NCBI GenBank assembly: GCA_036278715.1
Contig: DASUKN010000082.1
Coordinates: 9,469 to 73,468, forward strand
Length of the DNA: 64,000 bases
From: Udaeobacter sp025935755
GTDB lineage: Bacteria > Verrucomicrobiota > Verrucomicrobiia > Chthoniobacterales > UBA10450
Direction: 5' to 3'
Positions within the stretch are counted from its first letter, which is position 1. Each line of letters starts with the position of its first letter. The position numbers were made by a program, and so were the translations under genes. The notes beneath the pieces are model-generated. The model was given only the letters and a program-made list of their open reading frames with translations, had not been told where the DNA came from and ran no database searches. Below are positions 35,535 to 44,414 of the stretch, piece by piece.

Positions 35535-37403
35535 GTGAACTATTGCAGTAATCCCCTCCAGTATCATCGGCGCGCCACACGCGAGGTGAAGGTTGGAAAC
35601 GTCGGCGTCGGCGGGGACAACCCGATCCGCGTTCAATCGATGATCACCTGCGACACGATGGATACGCCGGCCTCTATTCAACAAACCATCGAGCTGGCCG
35701 AGGCCGGGTGTGAAATTGTCCGGATCACCGCCCCGACGGTCAAGGATTCGCGCAATCTCGAGCACATCACCAAAGGTTTGCGCGAACGCGGCTGCCACGT
35801 GCCGATCGTCGCTGATATCCATTTCAAGCCCGAGGCAGCGATGGAAGCGGCGAAATGGGTGGACAAAGTGCGGATCAATCCGGGCAACTACGCGGATTCA
35901 AAAAAATTCGTGATCCGCGAATACACCGACGACCAATACGAAGCGGAGTTAAACCGGATCCGCGAGCGGTTTTCGCCGCTTGTTGAGTTGTGCAAGACGC
36001 GCGGAATCGCCATGCGGATTGGAACAAATCACGGATCGCTTTCGGATCGTATACTGAATCGTTATGGCGATACGCCTCTCGGCATGGTGGAGAGCGCGCT
36101 GGAATTCGCGCGGATCGCGCGCAGCTTCGAATATCACGATTTTATTTTTTCGATGAAGGCCAGCAATCCCAAAGTGATGATTGCTGCCTATCGATTGCTG
36201 GTGGCGCGCCTCAATGAACTCGGCCCGGATTGGAATTATCCGTTGCACCTGGGAGTAACCGAGGCAGGCGAAGGCGAAGATGCACGTATCAAGAGCGCGA
36301 TCGGAATCGGATCGCTGCTGGCTGATGGCATCGGCGATACTATCCGCGTATCGCTCACTGAGGACAGCCCTCATGAAATTCCCGTGGCGAAAGCCCTCGT
36401 TGAAAACATTTGCAACACCGCAAACCCCAAACCGCAAACCTCAAACCTCAAACTTTCCTTTGATCCATTCTCTTATCAGCGCAGGGCGACGCAGACGGTT
36501 TCTGTAGCCGGCGGCTTGTCCGCCGTAGCTTCAGCGAAGGCGGATGATCCGGGCCAACGATTTGATGTGGGCGGCACAGAATTGATTCGCGTTGTGGTGC
36601 GACAGACGAACTTCGACAAAATCGAGCACAAGATAGACCGAATGGGCGATTACAGGCCCGAGATCGTTTATGAGAATGCAAATATCATCGCGATCGATCC
36701 GCGCGATGATCAGGCGGTCGGGAAACTCAATGCACAGCAAACTCCGCAGTTCGTTACCGTGGCGGACGACATCGAGCTATCTGTGATCGCAGCATATCGT
36801 CTGCTCGCAGCGAAGTTGCAGGCGCGCCATCCGATCTTGCTGAAGGACGTGTTTACTAGCAGGGCGTCTGTGTCAGACGCCGAGCAAAACGATGGCGTTT
36901 CACAGAAACGCCCTGCAGAATTTCTCCAGACTCTGCTCACTGCTTCCACGAACATTGGTTCGCTGCTATGCGACGGCATCGGCGATGCGATTTTGGTGCA
37001 GGGCGAGAAGGCGCCGGGACAAGCGCTCCGATTGTCGTACAACATCTTGCAGGCCGCCGGCTCGCGCATTTTCAAAACTGATTATGTTGCCTGCCCGTCG
37101 TGCGGACGGACGCTTTTCAATCTGCAAACCACGACTGCAAAAATTAAAGCAGCCACCCTACACCTGAAGGGCGTGAAGATCGCAATCATGGGATGCATCG
37201 TGAACGGTCCGGGTGAAATGGCTGATGCCGACTTCGGTTATGTCGGCGGTGCGCCGGGAAAAGTGAATCTCTACGTCGGAAAAACGGCAGTGAAATTCAA
37301 CATCCCCGAAGCAGAAGCGGTTGATCGCCTCAAAGACCTGATTCGCGAACACGGGAAGTGGGTCGAGCCTTTGCCCAAGGCCGTGCTGCAATCGATTTCG
37401 TAA
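35535..37403 (+). CDS. ispG: 4-hydroxy-3-methylbut-2-enyl diphosphate synthase, long form
   Basis: Penultimate MEP-pathway step, a 4Fe-4S enzyme. The barrel domain is recognisable by VQSMITCDTMDT, VADIHFKPEAA and KVRINPGN; the Fe-S domain by CPSCGRTLFN and IMGCIVNGPGE. At 622 residues it is the long type with an extra middle domain, as in chlamydiae and plants. GTG at 35535 is the start. Three repeats lie inside the frame: five CAAACCY heptads at 36421-36455, a GTAGCCGGCGGC element at 36502-36549 and a GCAGGGCGTCTG element at 36859-36916. All are in the middle region, and the iron ligands are intact. Confidence 0.95.
   Translation: MNYCSNPLQYHRRATREVKVGNVGVGGDNPIRVQSMITCDTMDTPASIQQTIELAEAGCEIVRITAPTVKDSRNLEHITKGLRERGCHVPIVADIHFKPEAAMEAAKWVDKVRINPGNYADSKKFVIREYTDDQYEAELNRIRERFSPLVELCKTRGIAMRIGTNHGSLSDRILNRYGDTPLGMVESALEFARIARSFEYHDFIFSMKASNPKVMIAAYRLLVARLNELGPDWNYPLHLGVTEAGEGEDARIKSAIGIGSLLADGIGDTIRVSLTEDSPHEIPVAKALVENICNTANPKPQTSNLKLSFDPFSYQRRATQTVSVAGGLSAVASAKADDPGQRFDVGGTELIRVVVRQTNFDKIEHKIDRMGDYRPEIVYENANIIAIDPRDDQAVGKLNAQQTPQFVTVADDIELSVIAAYRLLAAKLQARHPILLKDVFTSRASVSDAEQNDGVSQKRPAEFLQTLLTASTNIGSLLCDGIGDAILVQGEKAPGQALRLSYNILQAAGSRIFKTDYVACPSCGRTLFNLQTTTAKIKAATLHLKGVKIAIMGCIVNGPGEMADADFGYVGGAPGKVNLYVGKTAVKFNIPEAEAVDRLKDLIREHGKWVEPLPKAVLQSIS
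36421..36455. repeat. Five CAAACCY heptads inside ispG
   Basis: Exactly five 7-base units (CAAACCC, CAAACCG, CAAACCT twice, CAAACTT) encode the linker ANPKPQTSNLKLS. 35 bases is not a multiple of three, so the flanks must have adjusted. Confidence 0.85.
36502..36549. repeat. In-frame GTAGCC element in ispG
   Basis: CTGTAGCCGGCGGCTTGTCC continues to GCCGTAGCTTCAGCGAAGGCG. The helicase gene carries a related copy at 38904-38951, read in the same frame. Confidence 0.75.
36859..36916. repeat. In-frame inverted repeat in ispG
   Basis: GCAGGGCGTCTGTGTCAGAC at the left and GTTTCACAGAAACGCCCTGC at the right are inverted ends with hairpins GGCGTCTGTGTCAGACGCC and GGCGTTTCACAGAAACGCC. Translated as about 19 extra residues. 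Confidence 0.85.
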
Positions 37404-37484
37404 CCGTCTCCTGCGTGCCCGGCGCATCGGGAGTTCGGCACATCCAGACAAGTTTGCGCGAACGTTCATGCTGCGGTTTTGTTT

Positions 37485-37515
37485 CAATCCGCGTTCGGCA
37501 ATCCGCATTCGGCAA
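37485..37515. repeat. 14-base tandem repeat
   Basis: CAATCCGCGTTCGG and CAATCCGCATTCGG are adjacent, followed by a partial third unit, 8 bases before the helicase ATG. Confidence 0.75.
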
Positions 37516-37523
37516 TAAATAAA

Positions 37524-39620
37524 ATGTCTCGTGAATACACGCTCCAACGCGCGCCGGCATCGGCGTCGGTCCACATTGATTACGCCGCTGAGCTGAACGA
37601 GCAGCAACTCGCGGCGGTGACTGCTCCGCCGGGGCCCATTCTGGTAATCGCCGGAGCGGGCTCGGGAAAAACGCGCACCCTTACGTATCGAGTAGCATAT
37701 CTGCTCGAGAACGGGATCGATCCGCGCAACATTCTGCTGCTCACGTTCACGAACAAAGCAGCCCGAGAAATGCTGAACCGGGTCGCGGATCTATTGCCCG
37801 TCGATGCGAGCGGGCTCTGGGGCGGGACGTTCCATTCGGTTGGGAATCGTATTTTGCGCAGACACGGCACAGCGCTCGGTTACTCGAGCGGCTTCACCAT
37901 CATGGACCGTGAAGATCAAAAAGATTTGATCAACACGGTCGTGGCGAGCGCAGGAATTGATCCCAAGGAAATCCGGTTCCCGAAAGGCGATGTGCTCGCT
38001 GAAATCTTCAGCTTCGTCGTGAACACAGAGATGCCGATGGAGGGATTGCTCGCGGAAAAGTTTCCGTACTTCCTGCCGCTGCTCGACAAAATCCAGGACG
38101 TTCGAGACCGATACGAAAAAAAGAAGAAGGCGACGAACTCGGTGGATTTTGACGACCTCCTGCAAAAGACGTTGTTGATGATTCAGCAGCACGAGCGGAT
38201 CGCGGAAATTTATCGGCGCCAGTTTCAATTCATCCTGGTAGACGAATACCAGGACACCAATAAAATCCAGGCAGACCTCGTGGACGCGCTGGCGCGTGAC
38301 CATCGCAATCTCATGGTGGTCGGCGATGACGCGCAGTCGATCTACTCCTGGCGCGGCGCAAACTTTCAGAACATCCTCGAATTTCCGAAGCGCTATCCGG
38401 ACGCACAGGTGTTCAAGATTGAAATGAATTACCGCAGTGTGCCGGAAATTCTCGAAGTAGCGAACGCAGCGATCGCTTCAAATGTCAGGCAATTCCGGAA
38501 ACATTTAAACGCGACGCGCGAATCAAAAACGCTCAGACCGGCTTTGGTCGCGCTCAATGACAGCTCGGAACAGGCGCAGTTTGTCGCCCAACGAATCCTT
38601 GAGCTGCGTGATGAAAATGTTGATCTGAACGACATCGCGGTCCTTTATCGCGCACATTATCACGCACTCGAACTGCAACTGGAGCTTTCACGCAGGGGCA
38701 TCCCGTATCAAATCACCAGTGGTATCCGGTTCTTCGAACAAGCGCACATCAAAGACGTGACGTCATTTATCCGTTTCGTGGCCAATCCGCGCGATGAAGT
38801 CGCTTTCAATCGCATGGTGAAATTGCTTCCAGGAATCGGTAACCGGACTGCGGAAAATCTCTGGCGAGCTTGGGAAAGCAACTTCGTAGCCCAAGGCGAC
38901 GCTCTAGCCGCGGGCGACTCGTCCGCAGTAACCGAGGCGAAGGCGAATGAGCGCGGCTCTGAAGCTGAATCACTACCAGCCGCAGGCAACGTTCGCGGTT
39001 ACAGCTACAGCGAACGCCTTCTCGCAATGAACGTTCCGGCAAAATCAAAGAAAATGTGGAGCCAGCTGGCGCACACACTTGATGAAATCGCGCCGGGTGG
39101 CGAACCGGCTTCCCCGTCGGAAATGATCACCTCAGTTGTAGAAGCGATTTACGATGATTATGCGAAAGTGAATTTTCCGAATTACCAACTCCGCCGTGAA
39201 GATCTCGACCAGCTCGCAGCATTCGCGCGCCAGTTCAAAGACGTAGACGAATTCCTGTCGCAACTGGCATTGATCAGCAATGTCGACGCGGAAGCCGCGC
39301 CAGCACAGACCAACGAGAAAGAAGCGGTCAATCTCTCCAGCGTCCATCAGGCCAAAGGTCTCGAGTTTCATACCGTCTTCGTGATTTGGCTGAGTGAAGG
39401 CATGTTCCCCAGCAGTCGCTCGCTCGATACCCGCGACGCGTTGGAGGAGGAACGGCGCCTGTTTTACGTGGCGGTTACACGCGCGCGTGACGAACTTTAT
39501 CTCACGTATCCACACATGCGCCTGAGCGGCGGTTACGGCGATGTCTTCCAGCGGCCGTCCCGTTTTTTGCAAGAGATTCCAAACGAGCTCATCGAAGACT
39601 GGCAGGTCCGACGAGGATAA
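37524..39620 (+). CDS. UvrD/PcrA-type superfamily 1 DNA helicase
   Basis: ATP-dependent 3'-5' helicase of the UvrD/Rep/PcrA group, for repair and removal of proteins from DNA. Motifs in order: NEQQLAAV (Q motif), GAGSGKTRTL (Walker A), FHSVGNRIL, LVDEYQDTN (Walker B), GDDAQSIYSWRGA, NYRS, SSVHQAKGLEFHTVF and VAVTRARDEL. ATG at 37524 is chosen; the upstream frame is a tandem repeat. A repeat-derived insert (38904-38951) lies between the YRAHYHALEL and RLLAMNVP parts. UvrD and PcrA cannot be told apart from the sequence alone. Confidence 0.94.
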   Translation: MSREYTLQRAPASASVHIDYAAELNEQQLAAVTAPPGPILVIAGAGSGKTRTLTYRVAYLLENGIDPRNILLLTFTNKAAREMLNRVADLLPVDASGLWGGTFHSVGNRILRRHGTALGYSSGFTIMDREDQKDLINTVVASAGIDPKEIRFPKGDVLAEIFSFVVNTEMPMEGLLAEKFPYFLPLLDKIQDVRDRYEKKKKATNSVDFDDLLQKTLLMIQQHERIAEIYRRQFQFILVDEYQDTNKIQADLVDALARDHRNLMVVGDDAQSIYSWRGANFQNILEFPKRYPDAQVFKIEMNYRSVPEILEVANAAIASNVRQFRKHLNATRESKTLRPALVALNDSSEQAQFVAQRILELRDENVDLNDIAVLYRAHYHALELQLELSRRGIPYQITSGIRFFEQAHIKDVTSFIRFVANPRDEVAFNRMVKLLPGIGNRTAENLWRAWESNFVAQGDALAAGDSSAVTEAKANERGSEAESLPAAGNVRGYSYSERLLAMNVPAKSKKMWSQLAHTLDEIAPGGEPASPSEMITSVVEAIYDDYAKVNFPNYQLRREDLDQLAAFARQFKDVDEFLSQLALISNVDAEAAPAQTNEKEAVNLSSVHQAKGLEFHTVFVIWLSEGMFPSSRSLDTRDALEEERRLFYVAVTRARDELYLTYPHMRLSGGYGDVFQRPSRFLQEIPNELIEDWQVRRG
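38904..38951. repeat. In-frame GTAGCC element in helicase gene
   Basis: CTAGCCGCGGGCGACTCGTC continues to GTAACCGAGGCGAAGGCG. It aligns with the ispG copy and encodes LAAGDSSAVTEAKAN, compare VAGGLSAVASAKAD in IspG. Confidence 0.7.
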
Positions 39621-39627
39621 TCTCTGG

Positions 39628-40090
39628 AGCCACGATTAACACGGATGAAACACGGGTAAGCACATGCTTGAGATTGATGGTTCGGAAAAGGGAAAGCTTC
39701 TGCACGAAGAAACCACCAGCAAGATCATTGGCTCTGCATTCGAAGTGCATGATCAGCTCGGCTACGGATTTCTTGAACGCGTTTATCAGCGCGCACGGCT
39801 GGTGGAGTTGCTTCGTCGCGGCGCAACCGCAGAACTCGAGAAGCGCATTCAGGTACGCTACAAAGGGGCCGTGGTCGGCGATTACGATATCGGTGTTCTC
39901 GTCGACAACTGTGTCGCTGTTGAAGTCAAAGTCGCGCCGCAATATGACAAGCGCGGTGAAGCGCAGTTATTGAACGAGCTAAAAGCCACGGGCCTGAAGG
40001 TCGGGTTACTGGTGAATTTCGGCCGAACAAAAGTCGAGTACAAACGCCTGGTCTTCTAAATCCGTGTTTCATCCGTGTTCGTCCGTGGCT
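39628..40090 (+). mobile_element. Cassette C: GxxExxY ORF between inverted repeats
   Basis: The left end is AGCCACGATTAACACGGATG and onward. The right end, inverted, is AGCCACGGACGAACACGGAT and onward. They share an uninterrupted 18-base core AACACGGATGAAACACGG. The unit starts 7 bases after the helicase stop and ends 2 bases before the malQ ATG. Confidence 0.75.
39664..40059 (+). CDS. GxxExxY protein, complete
   Basis: 131-residue member of the GxxExxY family: KIIGSAFEVHDQLGYGFLERVY carries the name motif, then CVAVEVKVAP (Glu-x-Lys) and the end GLLVNFGRTKVEYKRLVF. The Glu/Lys pattern is reminiscent of PD-(D/E)XK nucleases, but activity is not established. It is cargo of cassette C, between the helicase and malQ. 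Compare the truncated relative at 32474. Confidence 0.9.
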   Translation: MLEIDGSEKGKLLHEETTSKIIGSAFEVHDQLGYGFLERVYQRARLVELLRRGATAELEKRIQVRYKGAVVGDYDIGVLVDNCVAVEVKVAPQYDKRGEAQLLNELKATGLKVGLLVNFGRTKVEYKRLVF

Positions 40091-40092
40091 AA

Positions 40093-41793
40093 ATGAATCT
40101 ATCGCTGGAAAAAAAGATTGCGGGCGTTCTCGTGCCGCTGTTCGCGTTGCGAGGAGAAAACGACCTGGGAATCGGCGATCTTGGCGCGTTGCGCGAGTTT
40201 ATCGATTGGATTGCCGAAATCGGATTCACCCTTGTTCAGCTTCTGCCGATCAATGAAACCGGCGCAGACGACAGTCCATACAACGCCATCAGTTCGATGG
40301 CGATCGAACCGACCACTCTGCACCTTGCACCAGGTTCACCCGAGGACCTAACGAATGGGGATTTTGGGGATGCGCTCGTGGACGTCGATCTTCCAAGTCT
40401 GCGACGTGGCCGGGTAACCTATCGACGAGTCAAACAACTAAAGCGCCGCATCCTCGAGAAGGCGTTTGCGAATTTCTCCGCTCACGCCAGGGAAGAGCGA
40501 CGATCGGAATTTGAAAAATTCTGTGAAGAACAATTATCGTGGTTGCAGGATTACGCGCTCTTTCGCCTTCTGATCGAGGAAAACAACGGCAGCGCCGTAT
40601 GGCACCGATGGCTGTCGCAGCACCAAAGCACCGAAGGTGCCCGTAACTGGATACGCAATCTGCCGCCCGACGAACAGGCGAGCCTCAGACGACGCCGAGA
40701 TTTCTTTTGTTACGTGCAATGGATCGCCGATCAGCAATGGCGAGATATCAAAGCGTATGCGGAGCAGCGCGGCGTCGCGCTAATGGGCGACATTCCGTTC
40801 GGCGTCAGTTACTACAGCGCCGACGTTTTCTCGCGCCCCACTGAATTCATGCTCGACTGGTTTGGCGGTGCGCCTCCGGAGCCGCTCTTCAAGGACGATG
40901 CGTTCACACAGAAATGGGGCCAAAACTGGGGTATTCCGCTCTATCGCTGGGACGTCATGCGCGCGAACAATTTCCAATGGTGGCGCGAACGGGTGCGCGG
41001 AACTCGCCGGATGTTTCATCTGTTCCGGATCGATCACGTGCAGGGATTTTATCGGGTTTATGCGTTCCCGTGGCGGCCCGAAAGGAATAAAGAATTCCTG
41101 CCTCTGGACCAGCATCAAATGCTCGAACGAACCGGTCGCCGCGCCCCGCATTTCATTCCTCGGAACGACGACACGCCCGAAAATCGCGAGGCCAATAGAC
41201 GCGCAGGTGAAGAATACCTGCGCGTCGTTTTACAGGAAGCCGGTGCTGCACGTGTGGCTGGAGAAGATCTGGGCGTGGTACCAGAATACGTGCGCCCCAA
41301 TTTGCAATATCTCGGTATCGCCGGGTTCAAAATTCCACAATGGGAAACGCGCGACGCGATGATCATTCCCGGCGAGATGTACGACCGGCTATCGGTCGCC
41401 ACCTACGCCACGCACGATCACGAGCCGATTCGCGCTTTATGGGACGATGCGATTGAGCACGCGAACTCCGAGACAGGACAACAAGCACGCGGGACAATCG
41501 AGAAGATCGCGCTTTTTTCCGGCTTAAACTCCGACATCGACCGGTTCGATTACGAAAATGATTTTTATCCCGCGGTAATGCATGCCCTTTTCAAATGTAA
41601 CTCCTGGATTGCCGTGGTCATGATTACCGATCTGCTCGCGCGCGCATACCGTTTCAACGTCCCGGGCACAAAGGCGAACTTGAATTGGACACGGCGAATT
41701 CAACGCTCGATCGCGAAGCTTCGTTCCGGCCGGAAGGAGCGAAAGCGAATGCGGTTAATTCACGAGCTGCTGGAAAAAACCGCGCGCAGTTGA
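40093..41793 (+). CDS. malQ: 4-alpha-glucanotransferase
   Basis: GH77 amylomaltase; transfers maltodextrin segments in glycogen or maltose metabolism. SPYNAISSMA binds sugar; the nucleophile aspartate is in FRIDHVQGFYR, the acid/base glutamate in GEDLGVVPEYV, and the third carboxylate in YATHDHEPI (more often THDND). Length 566 is slightly longer than the family core. The start codon directly follows cassette C. Confidence 0.95.
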   Translation: MNLSLEKKIAGVLVPLFALRGENDLGIGDLGALREFIDWIAEIGFTLVQLLPINETGADDSPYNAISSMAIEPTTLHLAPGSPEDLTNGDFGDALVDVDLPSLRRGRVTYRRVKQLKRRILEKAFANFSAHAREERRSEFEKFCEEQLSWLQDYALFRLLIEENNGSAVWHRWLSQHQSTEGARNWIRNLPPDEQASLRRRRDFFCYVQWIADQQWRDIKAYAEQRGVALMGDIPFGVSYYSADVFSRPTEFMLDWFGGAPPEPLFKDDAFTQKWGQNWGIPLYRWDVMRANNFQWWRERVRGTRRMFHLFRIDHVQGFYRVYAFPWRPERNKEFLPLDQHQMLERTGRRAPHFIPRNDDTPENREANRRAGEEYLRVVLQEAGAARVAGEDLGVVPEYVRPNLQYLGIAGFKIPQWETRDAMIIPGEMYDRLSVATYATHDHEPIRALWDDAIEHANSETGQQARGTIEKIALFSGLNSDIDRFDYENDFYPAVMHALFKCNSWIAVVMITDLLARAYRFNVPGTKANLNWTRRIQRSIAKLRSGRKERKRMRLIHELLEKTARS

Positions 41794-41884
41794 TTCCGGT
41801 CCGGGGAGCGCACGCACCTCGCGTACTGGCAATGGCAGCCTCGCCTTTGCGGGACAAAAACTCCGTTGTGTGCTCACGGACGAG

Positions 41885-42751
41885 CTAGGCGCTCTTTTCT
41901 ATCGGCGCGCCGACTTTGTTACCCCACTCCGTCCACGAACCATCGTAGTTGCGGACGTTGTTCAGACCTAACAAGTAAGTGAGCACAAACCAGGTGTGAC
42001 TGGAGCGCTCGCCGATCCGGCAATAGACCACCGTGTCTTTGTCGGGGCTGACGCCGCATTGCTCGAGATAGATCTTTGCCAGTTCCGACGCGGGCTTGAA
42101 CGTGGCGTCATCGTTGGTGGCGGTCTTCCATGGCACGCTCTTTGCCCCGGGAATATGACCGCCTCGCAACACACCTTCCTGTGGATACTCCGGCATGTGC
42201 GTGATCTCTCCCCGGTATTCACCCGGCGAACGCACATCGATTAGAGGTTTACCGCCCTTGCTCTGCGCCAGCGCTTCATCGAAAAATGCGCGGATTTCTT
42301 TATCGAAGCGTTTCTTCGGCACCGGATAACTTGTCTCCGCGTATTTTGGGATTTCCCGCGTCATCGGGCGGCCTTCGGCTTTCCATTTGTCTCGGCCGCC
42401 ATTGAGAATTTTCACTTTCTCGTGACCAAACAACCGGAACGCCCAGAGCGCGTAACACGCCCACCAGTTCGCCTTGTCGCCGTAGAAAATGCAAGTGGTG
42501 GCCGGTGTGATGCCGTGACGGCTGCAAAGGCGCGCAAATTTTTCGGGTGAAATGTAATCGCGAATCAAAGGATCCTGAAGATCAGCGCGCCAATCGATGT
42601 GCACAGCGCCCCGAATGTGCCCGGTGTCGTACAGCAAGATGTCCTCATTCGATTCGATGATCCGAATCCCCTCATCCTTAAGATGTTTCTCCAGCCAATC
42701 TGTTTCCACCAGCGCTTCGGGATGCGCGTACTCAGTTGGATTCGTAGCCAT
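41885..42751 (-). CDS. Thiosulfate/3-mercaptopyruvate sulfurtransferase
   Basis: Two rhodanese domains. The first (ETDWLEKHLKDEGIRIIESN) is inactive, as usual. The second carries the catalytic loop YCRIGERSSHTWF with its cysteine and the RIGERS pattern of thiosulfate sulfurtransferases. LIDVRSPGEYRGEITHMPEY is the CDC25-like strand. ATG at 42751 is preferred to a start 11 codons upstream. Sulfur transfer for cyanide detoxification or cofactor synthesis is likely. Confidence 0.9.
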   Translation of the reverse strand: MATNPTEYAHPEALVETDWLEKHLKDEGIRIIESNEDILLYDTGHIRGAVHIDWRADLQDPLIRDYISPEKFARLCSRHGITPATTCIFYGDKANWWACYALWAFRLFGHEKVKILNGGRDKWKAEGRPMTREIPKYAETSYPVPKKRFDKEIRAFFDEALAQSKGGKPLIDVRSPGEYRGEITHMPEYPQEGVLRGGHIPGAKSVPWKTATNDDATFKPASELAKIYLEQCGVSPDKDTVVYCRIGERSSHTWFVLTYLLGLNNVRNYDGSWTEWGNKVGAPIEKSA

Positions 42752-42820
42752 GGTGAAATTTCGGCTGGCGCTCGCGAGGAGCAAGGGATTTCAGTCGTTC
42801 GTCGTGGCCGTAACACCTCT

Positions 42821-42966
42821 GGGGGAGCGCACGCTTGCAGCGTGCTGGTCGCCGCATTGTGCGGCGACGAACTTACGTTTGTCGGACGTTGCGCGAATTT
42901 TTGATCATGCCGAAGTTCGCGATCACAGAATGCGGTCGCCAGCACGCCAGAGGCGTGCGCTCCCCG
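42821..42966. repeat. Full-length GGGGAGCGCACGC inverted-repeat element
   Basis: GGGGAGCGCACGCTTGCAGC at the left end is mirrored by GCCAGAGGCGTGCGCTCCCC at the right end. Next to the ends lie paired GGTCGCCGCATTGTGCGGCGAC hairpin arms, and the middle is about 45 bases long. It lies between the sulfurtransferase and the amidohydrolase gene. Confidence 0.85.
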
Positions 42967-42972
42967 GACGGG

Positions 42973-44373
42973 TTATTTCAAAATCGAATTCGCCGGATAC
43001 GCCACGCCGTTTTTAATGACCGTTTCGATATCGGAAGCATGCGTGATGTCATCCAACGGACTTGAATTGAGGATCACGAGATCGGCGAAATAACCGTCCT
43101 GGACATTGCCGATGTGCGCGCCTGTTTCGCCGCCGAAAAGTTTTGCGCCGTTTGCTGTCGCGCATTGCAATATTTGCATGGGCGTGAGCCCGGCTTCTTT
43201 CATCAACTGAAATTCACGGAAGAGAGCCGGCCCGTGAATAGTCCCGATGTTCCCCGCATCGGTTCCCGCAGCGATGGTGACACCGGCGTCTTCAAGTTTC
43301 TTCAAATTGGGCAGGGCAACATCATATGTCTTCTTGATCCGCTCGAGAGCGGCTTTCGGATCAGCAAGCGCGTCCTTGACCCTTTGCGGCAATTTATCCT
43401 GCGGAATCTTTGTCACGTCGAGCGACGTGATCACCTCCGGGTTGCCCCACTTTTGCTCTTCCAAAGTCAGATTCAGTTGGTGCGAAAACGTTCGGCCGTA
43501 CCGTTCGAAGACCACAAGTGTCGGGCACAAAATGATGTGACGATCCTTCAATAGCTTCACAAACGCATCATCAACTGGTTTATCAGTCACGCTATGGACC
43601 AGCACGTCCGCGCCTTCCTCTACTGCGGCCCGTGCGGTCTCCAGTTCGGTGGCATGCACTGCAACGCGAATGTTGTGCGCGTGACTCTCTTCAACCGTCG
43701 CGCGCACAATGGGCCGGAATGCATCGACAGGATGATCTTTGTCAACAATGTACCAGACCTTTACCAGATCCGGCTTTTTTTCCGCCAGTTTACGCACGAA
43801 CTCGCGTGCCTGATCGGGCGTGTCGATCTTCACGATTGGCGGATCGCCAAGGTCAAGTTCCTTTCGCGAGACACTTGAGATCAGCGGCCCCGCCACGGCT
43901 ACTCGCGGCGCTTTTGCCGTTGCATTGGCCTTTTTGCGGACCTCGAAATTCCACATCGGGCCGCCGACATCAACCACGCTGGTGATGCCACTGCGAATGT
44001 AACGAGCGAAGACGTCGTCGAGATGCGATTTGATCCATGCGACTTCGTCTTTGTACGCGCGAATGCCGGTAAAATCGGGGCCGTCCGGGCGTGTGAACAA
44101 ATCCCCCGATTGAAAGAAGTGCACATGCGTGTCGATGTAACCCGGCAGGATAAATTTGCCGACACAACTGATCTGTTTCCCGAGCGTGGCAGCGTCCTGT
44201 CTGCCCATCGCCACGCGCTCAATCTTGTCCCCGTTGACCACGACCGTGGCGTTCGGCAGCACTTTGCCATCGGCAGGATTAATCACTGTCGCGCCCACAA
44301 GCGAGATTTTTTCAGCGTACGTAGCGGTTGCGATCAAAATGAGGCAGAGAATGAAAGACAGGCGCGCGTTCAT
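42973..44373 (-). CDS. Exported amidohydrolase (imidazolonepropionase-like)
   Basis: Signal peptide (LSFILCLILIATATYA) and an amidohydrolase barrel: YIDTHVHFF supplies the HxH metal ligands, VAVHATELE and ADVLVHSVTD further histidines, and AAGTDAGNIG the aspartate. It belongs to the periplasmic imidazolonepropionase/prolidase-like branch whose members often hydrolyse peptides or drugs; the substrate is unknown. The C-terminus ADLVILNSSPLDDI is complete. Convergent repeats border its 3' end. Confidence 0.87.
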   Translation of the reverse strand: MNARLSFILCLILIATATYAEKISLVGATVINPADGKVLPNATVVVNGDKIERVAMGRQDAATLGKQISCVGKFILPGYIDTHVHFFQSGDLFTRPDGPDFTGIRAYKDEVAWIKSHLDDVFARYIRSGITSVVDVGGPMWNFEVRKKANATAKAPRVAVAGPLISSVSRKELDLGDPPIVKIDTPDQAREFVRKLAEKKPDLVKVWYIVDKDHPVDAFRPIVRATVEESHAHNIRVAVHATELETARAAVEEGADVLVHSVTDKPVDDAFVKLLKDRHIILCPTLVVFERYGRTFSHQLNLTLEEQKWGNPEVITSLDVTKIPQDKLPQRVKDALADPKAALERIKKTYDVALPNLKKLEDAGVTIAAGTDAGNIGTIHGPALFREFQLMKEAGLTPMQILQCATANGAKLFGGETGAHIGNVQDGYFADLVILNSSPLDDITHASDIETVIKNGVAYPANSILK

Positions 44374-44414
44374 AGCGTCACATCAAACATCAAACATCTT
44401 ACGTCAAACATCCG

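Noticed and set aside
42131..42145. TGGCACGCTCTTTGC, a good match to a sigma-54 -24/-12 promoter
   Set aside because: It lies inside the sulfurtransferase coding region on the opposite strand and no plus-strand gene follows nearby; one match to a short pattern in 64 kb is expected by chance.
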